This document shows positions 24,659 to 34,471 of a DNA stretch of 64,000 nt, one piece after another. The notes under the pieces are model-generated. The model was not told the origin of the DNA. It saw nothing but the letters and a program-made list of their open reading frames with translations, and searched no databases. This DNA is from CAIWHR01 sp963816925. GTDB lineage: Bacteria; Pseudomonadota; Gammaproteobacteria; Burkholderiales; Casimicrobiaceae. Position 1 is the stretch's first letter. Each line of letters begins with the position of its first letter. The translations under genes were made by a program, and so were the position numbers. The stretch is taken from NCBI GenBank assembly GCA_963816925.1, contig CAWFMY010000039.1, positions 82,723 to 146,722 of the forward strand. The letters are read 5' to 3'.

Positions 24659-26076
24659 GCGTTGCCTCGTGCCTGGAGCGCCGCGCGCGCGGCGGCGATG
24701 GCGGCGCGCACCTGGTTCGGCGCGGTGCCGCCGGCGTGATCGCGGCTCGCGACGGAGCCTTCGAGCGTCAGCACGCCGAAGACGTCGTCGCCGATCGAGC
24801 CGGCGAACGATCGCAAGTCCGCGAGTGGCAGGCCGGCGAGGTCCACGCCCTTCGCTTCCGCGTGGCGCACGGCGCGCGCGACCGCTTCGTGCGCGTCGCG
24901 GAACGGCATGCCCTTGCGGACGAGATAATCGGCGAGGTCGGTGGCGGTAGCGAAGCCTTCGCGCGCGGCGGCGCGCATCCGCTCGCGGTCGACGTCGATG
25001 CCGGTCGCGACGAGATCCGCCATGATCGCGAGCGAGTCGGCGAGCGTGTCGACGATGTCGAACAGCGGCTCCTTGTCTTCCTGGTTGTCCTTGTTGTACG
25101 CAAGCGGCTGGCCCTTCATCAGCGTGACGAGCCCCATCAGTCCGCCGACGACGCGTCCCGTCTTCCCGCGCACGAGCTCGGGGACGTCCGGGTTCTTTTT
25201 CTGCGGCATGATCGAGCTGCCGGTGCAGAAGCGGTCGGCAAGCCGCACGAAGCCGAAGCGCGGGCTCATCCACAGCACGAGCTCTTCCGCGAAGCGCGAC
25301 AGGTGCAGCATGACGAGCGTCGCAGCGGCCGCGAATTCGATCGCGAAGTCCCGGTCGGACACGGCGTCGAGCGAATTGGGGCACAGTCCGTCGAAGCCGA
25401 GCTCGCGGGCGACGCGGTCGCGATCGATCGGATAGCTGGTTCCGGCGAGCGCCGCGGCGCCGAGAGGCAGGCGATTGACGCGCCGGCGGCAGTCGTCGAG
25501 GCGCTCCATGTCGCGGCCCAGCATCGCGTCATAGGCGAGCAAATGGTGGCCGAAAGTGACGGGCTGCGCGACCTGCAGGTGCGTGAAGCCCGGCATGATC
25601 GTGTCGGCGTGGCGCTCCGCGAGGTCCTGCAGCGCGCCGCGCAGGCGGGCGAGATCGCCGCCCAGGCCGTCGATTTCCCCGCGCAGCCAGAGGCGCAGGT
25701 CGGTCGCGACCTGGTCGTTGCGGGAGCGCGCCGTGTGCAGGCGCTTGCCGGCGTCTCCGGCGAGCGCGGTCAGCCGATGCTCGATGTTGAGGTGGACGTC
25801 CTCGAGGTCGCGCGACCACGGGAATTCGCCCCGCGCGATCTCGCCCTTGATCGTCTCCATGCCGCGCTCGATCGCCGCAAGGTCGGCGACGGGGAGCACG
25901 CCGACCGCCGCCAGCATGCGGGCATGGGCCAGCGATCCCGCGATGTCGACGTCGGCAAGGCGTCGGTCGAAGTCGACGGACGCCGTGAAGCGCTTGACGC
26001 GCTCGGCGACGGGCTCGCTGAAGCGGCCCGACCAGCCGCCGGCGGCGGCGTCATGCGGTGGCATCTTCGGGGCCAT
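24655..26076 (-). CDS. argH: Argininosuccinate lyase
   Basis: A 473-residue ArgH, the last step of arginine synthesis, releasing fumarate. Signature GSSIMPQKKNPDVPEL carries the catalytic serine, and the N-terminal SGRFSEPVAERVKRFTASVD, TARSRNDQVATD and FTHLQVAQPVTFGHH regions match fully. It is divergent from the AlgZ-like kinase gene, an order often seen in betaproteobacteria and pseudomonads. Confidence 0.97.
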   Translation of the reverse strand: MAPKMPPHDAAAGGWSGRFSEPVAERVKRFTASVDFDRRLADVDIAGSLAHARMLAAVGVLPVADLAAIERGMETIKGEIARGEFPWSRDLEDVHLNIEHRLTALAGDAGKRLHTARSRNDQVATDLRLWLRGEIDGLGGDLARLRGALQDLAERHADTIMPGFTHLQVAQPVTFGHHLLAYDAMLGRDMERLDDCRRRVNRLPLGAAALAGTSYPIDRDRVARELGFDGLCPNSLDAVSDRDFAIEFAAAATLVMLHLSRFAEELVLWMSPRFGFVRLADRFCTGSSIMPQKKNPDVPELVRGKTGRVVGGLMGLVTLMKGQPLAYNKDNQEDKEPLFDIVDTLADSLAIMADLVATGIDVDRERMRAAAREGFATATDLADYLVRKGMPFRDAHEAVARAVRHAEAKGVDLAGLPLADLRSFAGSIGDDVFGVLTLEGSVASRDHAGGTAPNQVRAAIAAARAALQARGNA

Positions 26077-26243
26077 GGCTCATTGGGAACGAAAGGACAC
26101 GGAGGTCGTCGGCAGGCGCCATGAAAAGCCGATGTTTCTTGCCTCGTCCGCCGACCATGCCGACAATGTGCCGAATTCAGGCCGAATTCGAGCGGATGGC
26201 CACCGTGTGCCGCCGGCACGAAGCTTGCATCCGGCTTCCGTAT

Positions 26244-27417
26244 ATGCGGCCGATTATAAGACAAAACCCGGACCTCCCCGCGCTGCCGGATTTCCGCAAT
26301 CTGGGCACCGTGCTGCGCATCCTCGTCGCCGTCGAACGGGGCGGCCGTGATCGCCGCGATCGTCGAGGCGCCGCGCCCGGAGCTCTGGCCCGGCCATTTG
26401 CTGGACAACCTCTCGGCGCTGGAGCCGCAGCTGATGCTCCAGCTGGCGCTCCTGTACGCGATTTCGCCGTGGCTCGCGCGGCAGCCGTACGCGACCGGCG
26501 CCTGGATCGTCGCGGGCATGACGGTCGCGTGCACCCTCGCCGTCAACGCGCTCATCGACGCGACCCATATCGTCAAGGGGGGCGACCTGCTGCGCGAGCT
26601 GGTCCTGGGTCTGTTCCTGTGCGGCGCGCTCCTCTACTACTTCCGGCTGCGTGCCAAGGCGCTGTCGCCGGCGGTCGCGGAGGCGCGCCTGCAGGCGCTC
26701 CAGGCCCGGATCCGCCCGCACTTCCTGTTCAACAGCATCACGGCCGTGCTCTCGCTCGTGCGCAGCGATCCGCGCCGGGCCGAAGGCGCGCTCGAGGACA
26801 TGGCCGATCTCTTCCGGGTGCTGATGCGCGACAACCGCGAGCTGACGCGGCTCGAGAACGAGGTCGAGCTGTGCCGGCAATATCTCGCGCTCGAGAAGCT
26901 GCGCCTCGGCGATCGCCTGCAGATCGAGTGGCACCTGAACAGCATGCCGGGCGACGCGCTCGTGCCGCCGCTCGTGCTCCAGCCGCTGCTCGAGAACGCC
27001 GTCTACCACGGCATCGAGCCGTCGAGCGCGCCGGGCGTCGTGTCGATCAACATCTTCTTCAAGAGCGGGGACGTGCACGCGATCCTGCGCAATCCCTACC
27101 AGGCCAACGGCGGGCGCCACCACGCCGGAAACAAGATGGCGATCGCCAACGTGCGCGAACGGCTGGCGCTGCATTTCGACGCCGAGGGCTCGCTCGAGTC
27201 GAAGGTCGTCGGGAACGCCTACGAGGTCCATCTGCGAATGCCCTATCGCCCGTCGACTTCGACGGTAGCCGAGCCGCCGGCGCCGCAGCCGACCGCCGGC
27301 GACGGCATGCAAAAGCCGCCCGCCGACGCCGGCAACGGCACGAAAAAGCCGCCGGCGGACTCCGGCGATGCGCCGATGCGCTTCGCGGCGGTCGCGAGAA
27401 AGGTCTCCCATGGTTGA
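26244..27417 (+). CDS. algZ: LytS-type sensor histidine kinase, AlgZ-like (one frame break)
   Basis: A membrane kinase of about 390 residues. The N-terminal segment LPDFRNLGTVLRILVAV is characteristic of AlgZ, then four membrane helices, the His-kinase motif RPHFLFNSITAVLSL with the phospho-accepting histidine, and the N-box PLLENAVYHGIEP. An extra base near 26335 splits the N-terminal part from the rest: removing it yields LVAVNGAAVIAAI. The C-terminal 50 residues are an unusual proline/lysine-rich tail with a short repeat (KPPADAGNGTKKPPADSGD). It ends 8 bp into the regulator gene, so both are coupled. Confidence 0.88.
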
Positions 27418-28177
27418 GGCGCCGTTGCGCGTGCTGGTCGTCGACGACGAGGCGCCGGCGCGGCGGCGGCTGCGCGAGCTGCTCGACGATTGCGCGGGCG
27501 CGATGCCGCTCGCGATCGTCGGCGAGGCGGCCAATGGCCGGGAAGCGATGGAGATTCTCCACGCGGTGACCTCGGACCTCGTGCTGACCGACATCCACAT
27601 GCCCGAGATGGACGGCCTCGAGCTCGCCCGCCATCTTCTGAAGCTGCAGCCGCCGCCGGTCGTCATCTTCACGACGGCCTTCCACGAGCACGCGCTGCAG
27701 GCGTTCGACGTCCACGCGGTCGATTACCTGATGAAGCCGGTGCGGATGCAGCGGCTGCTGGCCGCGCTGCAGAAGGTCCCGCGGTTGAAGCCGCTGACCG
27801 CGGCGAAGCTCGACGAGCTGCCGGCCTCCGCCCGGCGATTCCTGTCGGTGACCGAGCGCTCGCGCGTCGTGCTGGTGCCGATCGACGAGATCGTCTACCT
27901 CAAGGCCGAGCTCAAGTACATCACGATCCGCACGGCACAGCGCGAATTCCTGCTGGAGGAGTCGCTCACCCGGCTGGAGGAGGAGTTCGGTGCGCGCTTC
28001 ATCCGCGTGCACCGCAATTGCCTCGTCGCGAAGGACGCGATCCGCGGCTTCGAGCGCTGCGTGGGCGACGAAGGCGATGCGCACTGGGAAGTGGTGCTGA
28101 ACGGCGTCAACGAGACGCTCCCGGTCTCGCGGCGGCAGCAGTATGTCGTCCGCGAGATCGGCCGCGAAAACCAGTAG
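27410..28177 (+). CDS. algR: LytTR family response regulator, AlgR-like
   Basis: A 255-residue regulator. The receiver domain (about 1-120) has the acidic pair VDDEAP, phospho-acceptor aspartate in LVLTDIHMPEMDG, the TTAFHEHA switch region and lysine in DYLMKPV. The LytTR DNA-binding domain follows (about 150-250), with VYLKAELKYITIRT and FIRVHRNCLVAKDAI. In pseudomonads AlgR controls alginate and type IV pilus genes; targets here are unknown. It overlaps the kinase gene by 8 bp. Confidence 0.93.
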   Translation: MVEAPLRVLVVDDEAPARRRLRELLDDCAGAMPLAIVGEAANGREAMEILHAVTSDLVLTDIHMPEMDGLELARHLLKLQPPPVVIFTTAFHEHALQAFDVHAVDYLMKPVRMQRLLAALQKVPRLKPLTAAKLDELPASARRFLSVTERSRVVLVPIDEIVYLKAELKYITIRTAQREFLLEESLTRLEEEFGARFIRVHRNCLVAKDAIRGFERCVGDEGDAHWEVVLNGVNETLPVSRRQQYVVREIGRENQ

Positions 28178-28262
28178 CCAGGGACACGGAAGCGCGCCGG
28201 CGGTTCGGCCGCCGGGTTAAACTTGCGCGCGTTTTCATCCTTCAGGAATTCTCCCGACCCTC

Positions 28263-29209
28263 ATGGACAGCCCGCGCACGTTGATCTGCGGTTCGCTCGC
28301 CTACGACACGATCATGGTGTTTCCCGACCGTTTCGCCCGGCACATCCTGCCCGAGCAGCTGCACCTGCTGTCGGTGTCGTTCCAGATCGGCGAGATGCGC
28401 CGCGAATGGGGCGGCTGCGCCGGCAACATCGCCTACAACCTGCAGGGACTGGGCGGCGCGCCGGTCGTGATGGCGACACTCGGCGACGACGGCGTGCCCT
28501 ACCGCGAGCGGATGGACGAGCTCGGCATCGCGCAGGACGGCGTGCGCACGGTGCCGGGGATGTTCACCGCGCAGGCCTTCATCATCACCGACCTCGACGA
28601 CAACCAGATCACGGCATTCCATCCCGGCGCGATGAATGCGTCGCACGAAAACCGCGTCGGCGACGTCGAGCGGATCGCCCTCGGCATCGTCGCGCCGGAC
28701 GGCCGCGACGGCATGCGCGCGCACGTCGAGCAGTTCGCCAACGCGAAGATTCCGTTCATCTTCGATCCCGGCCAGGGACTGCCGCTGTTTTCGGGGCCGG
28801 AGCTCCTCGAGATGATCGACGCCGCGACGTATCTCGCCGTCAACGATTACGAGGGCCGGCTGCTGGCGGAGCGCACCGGGGTGCCGCTCGATTCGATCGC
28901 GCGGCGCGTCGACGCCGTCATCGAGACGCTGGGCGGCGAAGGCTCGCGCATCCACACCGGCGGCCGCGCGCTCGTCGATTCCCGCCGTCCCGGCGACCGC
29001 GCTGGTCGATCCCACGGGTTGCGGCGACGCCTATCGCGCGGGCCTGCTCTACGGCATCGCCCACGGCTTCGGCATGGGAAAGGACCGGGCGCCTCGCGGG
29101 CTTGCTGGGAACGCAGAAGATCGCGAGCCGCGGCGGGCAGAACCACACCGTCAGCCGCGACGCGATGGGTGCGCTTTACCATGAAAAATTCGGCGAATAC
29201 CTCTGGTGA
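28263..29209 (+). CDS. PfkB family carbohydrate/adenosine kinase (two frame breaks)
   Basis: A protein of about 314 residues of the ribokinase fold, close to the adenosine-kinase-like group of betaproteobacteria. N-terminal motif GGCAGNIAYNLQGLGG and middle ATYLAVNDYEGRLL are in frame. Two extra bases, near 28975 and 29088, split the C-terminal part; the restored sequence reads VDPTGCGDAYRAGLLYG (the catalytic anion-hole motif with its aspartate) and GLLGTQKIASRGGQNH. The length leaves remainder 2. The substrate is not certain. It ends directly at the plsC start codon. Confidence 0.87.
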
Positions 29210-30034
29210 ATGACGCATCCCGCGTCTTCGCGTGGACCGACGTCGTTCCCCGTGCGCGTGCTGCGCTCGGCACGCCTCACCTTGCATGTCGTCGAAGGCG
29301 TGGCCACGACGCTCGTCGTGTTCCCGTGGGTCGAGCCGCCGCGGCGCCGCGAGCTCGTTCGCCGGTGGTCGGTCCGAATGCTCCGGATGCTGCGGGTCGA
29401 GACGCGCTTCCACGGCGTTCCCGAGGGAGGGCTGCCCGGCAACCTGCTGATCGTCGCCAACCATATCTCGTGGCTCGACATCTTCGTGCTGAACACCTTG
29501 CAGCCCGCGCGCTTCGTCGCCAAGGCCGAGCTGCGGCGGTGGCCGGTCGTCGGCTGGCTTTCGCACAGCGTCGGCACCGTGTTCGTCGAGCGCGCGCGGC
29601 GCCGGCACACGGGCTCCGTCAACCGCGACACCGCGGCGGCGCTGCGGCGCGGTGACGTCGTCGCGATCTTTCCCGAGGGCACGGCGACCGAGGGCACGAC
29701 CCTGCTTCCGTTCAAGGGGTCGCTGCTGCAGCCGATCGTCGATGCCGAGGGCCACGTGCAGCCGATCGCGATCCGCTATCGCGACATCGAAGGGGCGCAA
29801 ACCGCTGCGCCGGCCTACGCGGGCGACACGAGCTTCATGACCTCGTTCTGGAACGTGACCGGCGAGCGGCGCCTCGTCGCGGAACTGCATCTCGTCGCCG
29901 CGCTGCCGGCGCGCGCGCGGCATCGGCGCGAGCTCGCGCGCGCCGCGGAGGCCGCTATCCGAACGGCTTTGGCTGCAACGGCGAACGGCTCGGCACCTGA
30001 TACACGCGGCGATCGTCGAGCCGGACCGCGGTGA
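29210..30034 (+). CDS. plsC: 1-acyl-sn-glycerol-3-phosphate acyltransferase family protein
   Basis: A 274-residue membrane-associated acyltransferase. The four block motifs are seen: NHISWLD (HX4D catalytic pair), GTVFVERARR, FPEGTATEGTTLLPFKGSLL, and VQPIAIRY. It probably converts lysophosphatidate to phosphatidate, although the related ornithine-lipid acyltransferases share these motifs. It starts immediately after the kinase stop. Its last 80 bp overlap the convergent apaH gene; the C-terminal 25 residues are low-complexity, so translation reading through apaH may be tolerated. Confidence 0.87.
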   Translation: MTHPASSRGPTSFPVRVLRSARLTLHVVEGVATTLVVFPWVEPPRRRELVRRWSVRMLRMLRVETRFHGVPEGGLPGNLLIVANHISWLDIFVLNTLQPARFVAKAELRRWPVVGWLSHSVGTVFVERARRRHTGSVNRDTAAALRRGDVVAIFPEGTATEGTTLLPFKGSLLQPIVDAEGHVQPIAIRYRDIEGAQTAAPAYAGDTSFMTSFWNVTGERRLVAELHLVAALPARARHRRELARAAEAAIRTALAATANGSAPDTRGDRRAGPR

Positions 30035-30782
30035 GCGTCCCGCCCCACAGGCACCCCGAGTCCAGCATCAGCACGTTCGGCAGCAGCCTCAGCTCGAGCG
30101 TGGACCAGTGGCCGCAGACGACCGTGACCCCGGCGGACGCGCGCGCCTCGTGCTCGAACCACGGGCGGAAACCCTCCGGCGCCGAATCGGGTCCGCGCTT
30201 TTCGTGGAAATCCATCGCGCCGTCGGCCGTGCAGAAGCGCAGGCGGGCAAATGCATTCACCGCGACGCGCAGCCGGTCGAATCCTTCGAGGTCGTCGCGC
30301 CACGCACGGGGTTCGTCGCCGTAGAGCGCGGCGAGGAACGCGTCGGATTGCTCGCCCGCGAGCATGGCCTCGACTTCGCGCGAGAGCATGAGCGCGGTCG
30401 CCGGCGTCCATTGCGGCAGCAGGCCGGCGTGCACGAGCAGACGGTCACCCTCGACGACGACGAGCGGGCGCCTGCGCAGCCAGGCGATCAGTTCGTCGCG
30501 ATCCGGTGCGGCGAGGATCGGCCCGAGCGTGTCCTGCCGATGCGGTTTCGTGTGGCCGGCGGCGACGGTGAGCAGATGGAAGTCGTGGTTGCCGAGGACG
30601 CTCACCGCGGCGTCGCCCAGCGCCTTCACTTCGCGCAACGCGGCGAGTGAATCGGGTCCGCGGTTGACGATATCGCCGACGATCCACAGCCGGTCCGCGC
30701 GCGGCGAGAAGCCGATCAGCTCGAGCAGCTGGCAGAACTCCGTGTGGCAGCCCTGGATGTCGCCGATCGCGTACAAACTCAT
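29955..30782 (-). CDS. apaH: Bis(5'-nucleosyl)-tetraphosphatase, symmetrical
   Basis: A 275-residue ApaH that splits Ap4A to two ADP. Metallophosphoesterase motifs: YAIGDIQGCH, IVGDIVNRGPDSLAAL, VLGNHDFHLL, LVHAGLLPQW and VCGHWSTLE. The end is convergent with plsC and overlaps it by 80 bp. It is divergent from rep with a 90-bp gap. Confidence 0.95.
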   Translation of the reverse strand: MSLYAIGDIQGCHTEFCQLLELIGFSPRADRLWIVGDIVNRGPDSLAALREVKALGDAAVSVLGNHDFHLLTVAAGHTKPHRQDTLGPILAAPDRDELIAWLRRRPLVVVEGDRLLVHAGLLPQWTPATALMLSREVEAMLAGEQSDAFLAALYGDEPRAWRDDLEGFDRLRVAVNAFARLRFCTADGAMDFHEKRGPDSAPEGFRPWFEHEARASAGVTVVCGHWSTLELRLLPNVLMLDSGCLWGGTLTAVRLDDRRVYQVPSRSPLQPKPFG

Positions 30783-30872
30783 GGGAATTTTGCGGACGCC
30801 GGCGCGACGCCGATGTTAGAATCGTCGTCGAATCTTAGCATCCGCGCGCGTCGTTCCCATTCCCTTCCCGCG

Positions 30873-32877
30873 ATGTCAACAACGCTGAATCCGGCGCAGC
30901 GCGACGCCGTGCGCTATCTCGATGGCCCGCTGCTGGTGCTGGCCGGCGCGGGGAGCGGCAAGACGCGCGTGATCGCCGCCAAGATCGGTCACCTGATCGA
31001 GAGCGGCTTCGACCCGGGGCACATCGCCGCCATCACGTTCACGAACCGCGCCGCGCGCGAGATGCGCGAACGCGTGGGCGGGCTGCTGGCCGCGCAGGGC
31101 CGCCGCGAGCTCGCGGCCGATCTCGCGATCTCGACGTTCCATGCGCTTGGCGCGAAGATGCTGCGCGCCGACGCGAAAGCGGTGGGGCTCAATCCGGGGT
31201 TTTCGATTCTCGATCCCGACGACATCGAGCCGATCGTCGCCGAATTGATCGGGACCACCGATCGCGCCCGCGCGCGGGCCGCGCAATGGGCGATCAGCCG
31301 CTGGAAGAACGCCATGATCGCGCCGGCCGCCGCGGGGAAGGCGGCGAAGACCGACGACGAGAGCGCCGCCGCTCTGGCATTCAAGCGTTACGACGACACG
31401 CTGCGGGCCTACCAGGCGGTCGATTTCGACGACCTGATCGCGCTGCCCATCGCGCTGCTTTCGTCGAACGCGGCCGTCGCCGCGAAATGGCGCGATCGCT
31501 GCGGGCATCTGCTGATCGACGAATACCAGGACACGAATCCGGCGCAGTACCGCTTGCTGCGCCTGCTCACCGGCGAGCGCGCGTCGTTCACCGCCGTCGG
31601 CGACGACGACCAGGCGATCTACGGCTGGCGGGGCGCCTCGGTCGACAACCTTGCGCAGCTGCCGCAGGACTATCCGACGCTGAAGGTGATCAAGCTCGAG
31701 CAGAACTACCGCTCGACCGTGCGCATCCTGCGCTCGGCCAACGCGCTGATCGCGAACAATCCCAAGCTGTACGACAAGAAGCTCTGGAGCGAGCACGGCC
31801 ATGGCGACCCGATCCGGGTGACGCCGGCCGCGGACGACGATGCCGAAGCCGAGGGCGTGGTCCGCCGGCTGCTCGCGCATCGCTTCGAGCACCGCGGCAG
31901 GTTTTCCGATTACGCAATCCTGTACCGCGGCAACCACCAGGCGAAGGTCTTCGAGCAGCAGCTGCGCGCGCAGAACGCGCCGTATGAGATCTCCGGCGGC
32001 CAGTCGTATTTCGAGCGCACGGAAATCAAGGACCTCGTGTCCTACCTGCGCCTCATCGCGAACGACGACGACGACCCGGCGTTCATCCGCGCGGTGACCA
32101 CGCCGAAGCGCGGCGTCGGCGCGACGACGCTGCAGCGGCTCGGCGAAGCCGCCGCCGCGCACCGCACGAGCCTCTTCGGCGCGGTGTTCGCCGACGATAC
32201 GGCGGCCGCGATCCCGGCGCGCCAGCGCGAAGTGCTCGATGCGTTCTGCACGCTGATCAACAACCTGCGTTACCGTGCCGAGCGCGAGCCCGCGGGGCGG
32301 CTGCTCGACGAGCTGGTCGCCGCGATCGGCTACGAGGATTTCCTCGTCTCCACCTGCGATCGCAAGCAGGCCGAAGCCCGCTGGCAGAGCGTGCGCGACT
32401 TTCATCGACTGGCTGACGAGGAAGGGCGAGCAGGACGGCAAGAACCTGCTCGAGCTGACGCAGACGATCGCCCTCATCACGATGCTCGAGGGGCAGGACG
32501 GCCGCGAGCCGGACGCCGTACGCTTGTCGACGCTGCACGCGGCGAAGGGGCTCGAGTTCCCGCACGTGTTCCTGGTCGGGCTCGAGGAGGGTCTGCTGCC
32601 GCATCGGGAATCGATCGCGAGCGGCAACGTCGACGAGGAGCGCCGGTTGATGTACGTCGGCATCACGCGCGCGCAGCGGAGCCTTCATCTGTCGTTCTGC
32701 CGCCGGCGCAAGCGCGCGGCCGCCCCCGTCGAATGCCAGCCGTCGCGCTTCCTGGCGGAGCTCGCGCAGGAGGACCTGCGCTGGGCCGGCGAACCGGTGT
32801 CGGCGGACGAGGCGGCGCGCGAGAAGGCCGACGGCAGCGCGCGTCTTGCGAATCTCAAGGCGATGCTCGCGCGGTGA
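30873..32877 (+). CDS. rep: ATP-dependent DNA helicase Rep (one frame break)
   Basis: A UvrD/Rep superfamily 1 helicase of about 667 residues. Walker A is LAGAGSGKTRVI, motif Ia ITFTNRAAREM, Walker B LLIDEYQDTNPAQ, motif III AVGDDDQAIYGWRGA, motif IV QNYRST, motif V STLHAAKGLEF, motif VI YVGITRAQRSL. Rep restarts or clears replication forks in the 3'-5' direction. One extra T near 32404 (GACTTTC for GACTTC) shifts the frame between RDF and IDWLTRKGEQ; the length leaves remainder 1. A TAGAAT box at 30817-30822 lies 51 bp upstream. Confidence 0.93.
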
Positions 32878-32891
32878 TTCCTGTACGGGCA

Positions 32892-32920
32892 TTGACCAAC
32901 GCCGGCCCGGCGACGATAAT
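32892..32920 (+). promoter_or_regulatory. Sigma-70 promoter of the riboswitch-controlled gene
   Basis: TTGACC (32892-32897) and GATAAT (32915-32920) are separated by exactly 17 bp. The transcript would begin at about 32926-32928, precisely at the first stem of the SAM-II aptamer. This is the best promoter in the window. Confidence 0.8.
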
Positions 32921-32924
32921 GGGG

Positions 32925-32982
32925 TTCGCGCCGATTTGAGCCACAGCTTGCGGGCGCGTAATAAATTCCGCTAAAGCGAGGC
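32925..32982 (+). ncRNA. SAM-II riboswitch
   Basis: The segment matches the SAM-II (metA motif) aptamer. P1 is CGCGCC (32927-32932) with GGCGCG (32953-32958). The invariant loop GATTTG follows P1 directly, CTTGC is in the hairpin loop, TAATAAATT follows P1, and the last block is GCTAAAGCGAGG. CTTGC (32947-32951) can pair with GCGAG (32975-32979) to give the H-type pseudoknot. SAM-II senses S-adenosylmethionine and lowers expression of methionine genes. An alternative stem GGGCGC (32952-32957) with GCGCCC (32988-32993) would compete with P1. Identification is by eye against the known consensus. Confidence 0.82.
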
Positions 32983-33018
32983 CCGAAGCGCCCATGGCAT
33001 GGATTCCAGGCCGGCGCC

Positions 33019-33053
33019 AAAAAGCCCGTTCAGCGGAGGTTGAACGGGTTTTT
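33019..33053 (+). terminator. Intrinsic terminator in the riboswitch leader
   Basis: CCCGTTCA (33025-33032) and TGAACGGG (33041-33048) form an 8-bp stem with loop GCGGAGGT, followed by TTTTTC; the preceding AAAAAG can pair with the T-run. It stands between the SAM-II aptamer and the start codon, with no gene ending here, so it looks like the expression platform or an attenuator. The loop exposes GGAGG, an anti-Shine-Dalgarno match, 30 nt before the ATG. Confidence 0.75.
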
Positions 33054-33069
33054 CGTTTGCGGGACGATC

Positions 33070-34317
33070 ATGAGCACACCAAAGCAGCGCCGCGGCTTCA
33101 CGACCGCGATTCTCCATTCCGATCGCGACGCCGGCATCGAGCACGGCGCGCTGCACAAGCCGCTGCACGTCTCCGTCGCGTACGGCTATCGCGACGCGCG
33201 CGAGCTCGCCGCGGTCTTCCAGGGGCGCGCGCAGGGCTACGCCTACGGCCGCCAGGGCAATCCGACGGCCGCGGCGCTCGAGGCGAAGGTGACTGCCATG
33301 GAGGAGGGCGTGGCGACCGTCTGCTTCTCCACGGGCATGGCGGCGATCGGCGCGGTCCTGCTTGCGCTGACGCGCGAGGGCGATCACGTCGTCGCCAGCC
33401 AGTTCCTGTTCGGCAACACCGTCAGCATGCTGGGCACGCTCGCCTCCCACGGCGCGAATATCGCTCTTGTCGACGCCACCGACGCCGCGGCCGTCGAACG
33501 CGCGCTGACGCCGGCGACGAGGATCGTGTTCGTCGAAACCATCGCCAACCCGCGCACGCAGGTCGCCGACCTCGCGCGCATCGGCGCGCTGTGCGCGGCA
33601 CGCGGGGTGCTGTTCGTGGTCGACAACACGATGACCTCGCCGGCGCTGTTCCGGCCGAAGGCGGTCGGCGCGGGGCTCGTCGTCAACGCGCTCACCAAGT
33701 ACATCGGCGGTCACGGGAACGCGCTCGGCGGCAGCGTGACCGACACCGGGCTCTTCGACTGGACGCGCTATCCGAACATCGCCGAGAGCTACAAGGGGCA
33801 GAAGCCGGCGCTGTGGGGGATTCAGCAGCTCCGCAAGAAGGGATTGCGCGACTGGGGCGGCACGCTCTCGGCCGAGCAGGCGCATCACATCTCGGTGGGC
33901 GCGGAAACGCTTGCCCTGCGGATGGACCGCACGTGCTCCAACGCGCAGGCGCTCGCCGGCGTGCTGGCCGCGCATCCGAAGGTCCGTGCCGTCTACTACC
34001 CGGGTCTCGCGGATCACGCGCAGCACGCGCTGGCGAAGCAGCTGTTCGCCGCGTTCGGGGGGCTGCTTTCGTTCGAGCTCGCGGACGGCATCGACTGCTT
34101 CGATTTCCTGAACCGGCTGCGGATCGTCGTGCTGTCGTCGAACCTCGGCGACAATCGGACACTGGCTATTCCGGTCGCCCAGACGATCTTCTGGGAAATG
34201 GGCGCCGAGCGTCGCGCCGCGATGGGCATCGCCGATTCGCTGATCCGCGTGTCGTGCGGCATCGAGGACCGCGACGACCTGGTCGGGGACTTCGTGCAGG
34301 CGCTCGAAGGCGGCTAG
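33070..34317 (+). CDS. PLP-dependent trans-sulfuration enzyme (cystathionine gamma-synthase / O-succinylhomoserine sulfhydrylase family)
   Basis: A 415-residue Cys/Met-metabolism PLP enzyme. Marks: YAYGRQGNPTAAALE, CFSTGMAAIGAVLLAL, VVDNTMTSPALFRP, and the PLP lysine in VNALTKYIGGHGNALGG. The family makes cystathionine or homocysteine from activated homoserine. The ATG at 33070 gives the best family start (MSTPKQRRGFTT); TTG 33040 lies within the terminator. The upstream SAM-II riboswitch strongly supports a role in methionine synthesis. The sequence belongs to a subgroup with the HSDRDAGIEHGALHKPLH segment, distinct from classical MetB, so the exact reaction is open. Confidence 0.9.
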   Translation: MSTPKQRRGFTTAILHSDRDAGIEHGALHKPLHVSVAYGYRDARELAAVFQGRAQGYAYGRQGNPTAAALEAKVTAMEEGVATVCFSTGMAAIGAVLLALTREGDHVVASQFLFGNTVSMLGTLASHGANIALVDATDAAAVERALTPATRIVFVETIANPRTQVADLARIGALCAARGVLFVVDNTMTSPALFRPKAVGAGLVVNALTKYIGGHGNALGGSVTDTGLFDWTRYPNIAESYKGQKPALWGIQQLRKKGLRDWGGTLSAEQAHHISVGAETLALRMDRTCSNAQALAGVLAAHPKVRAVYYPGLADHAQHALAKQLFAAFGGLLSFELADGIDCFDFLNRLRIVVLSSNLGDNRTLAIPVAQTIFWEMGAERRAAMGIADSLIRVSCGIEDRDDLVGDFVQALEGG

Positions 34318-34471
34318 ATCGATGGGGTGCCTCCGGCCCCGCGACGGCCGGCCCGATCCGGCAACCTGCGCGAACAAGCGCAAGCGACTCGTCCCCGGGG
34401 CTGTTGCACTCGGTCGTGTCGGGCCATAATCCCGAAATCCCGGAAACCGGGGAAATGTTTGCGAGGACCGG

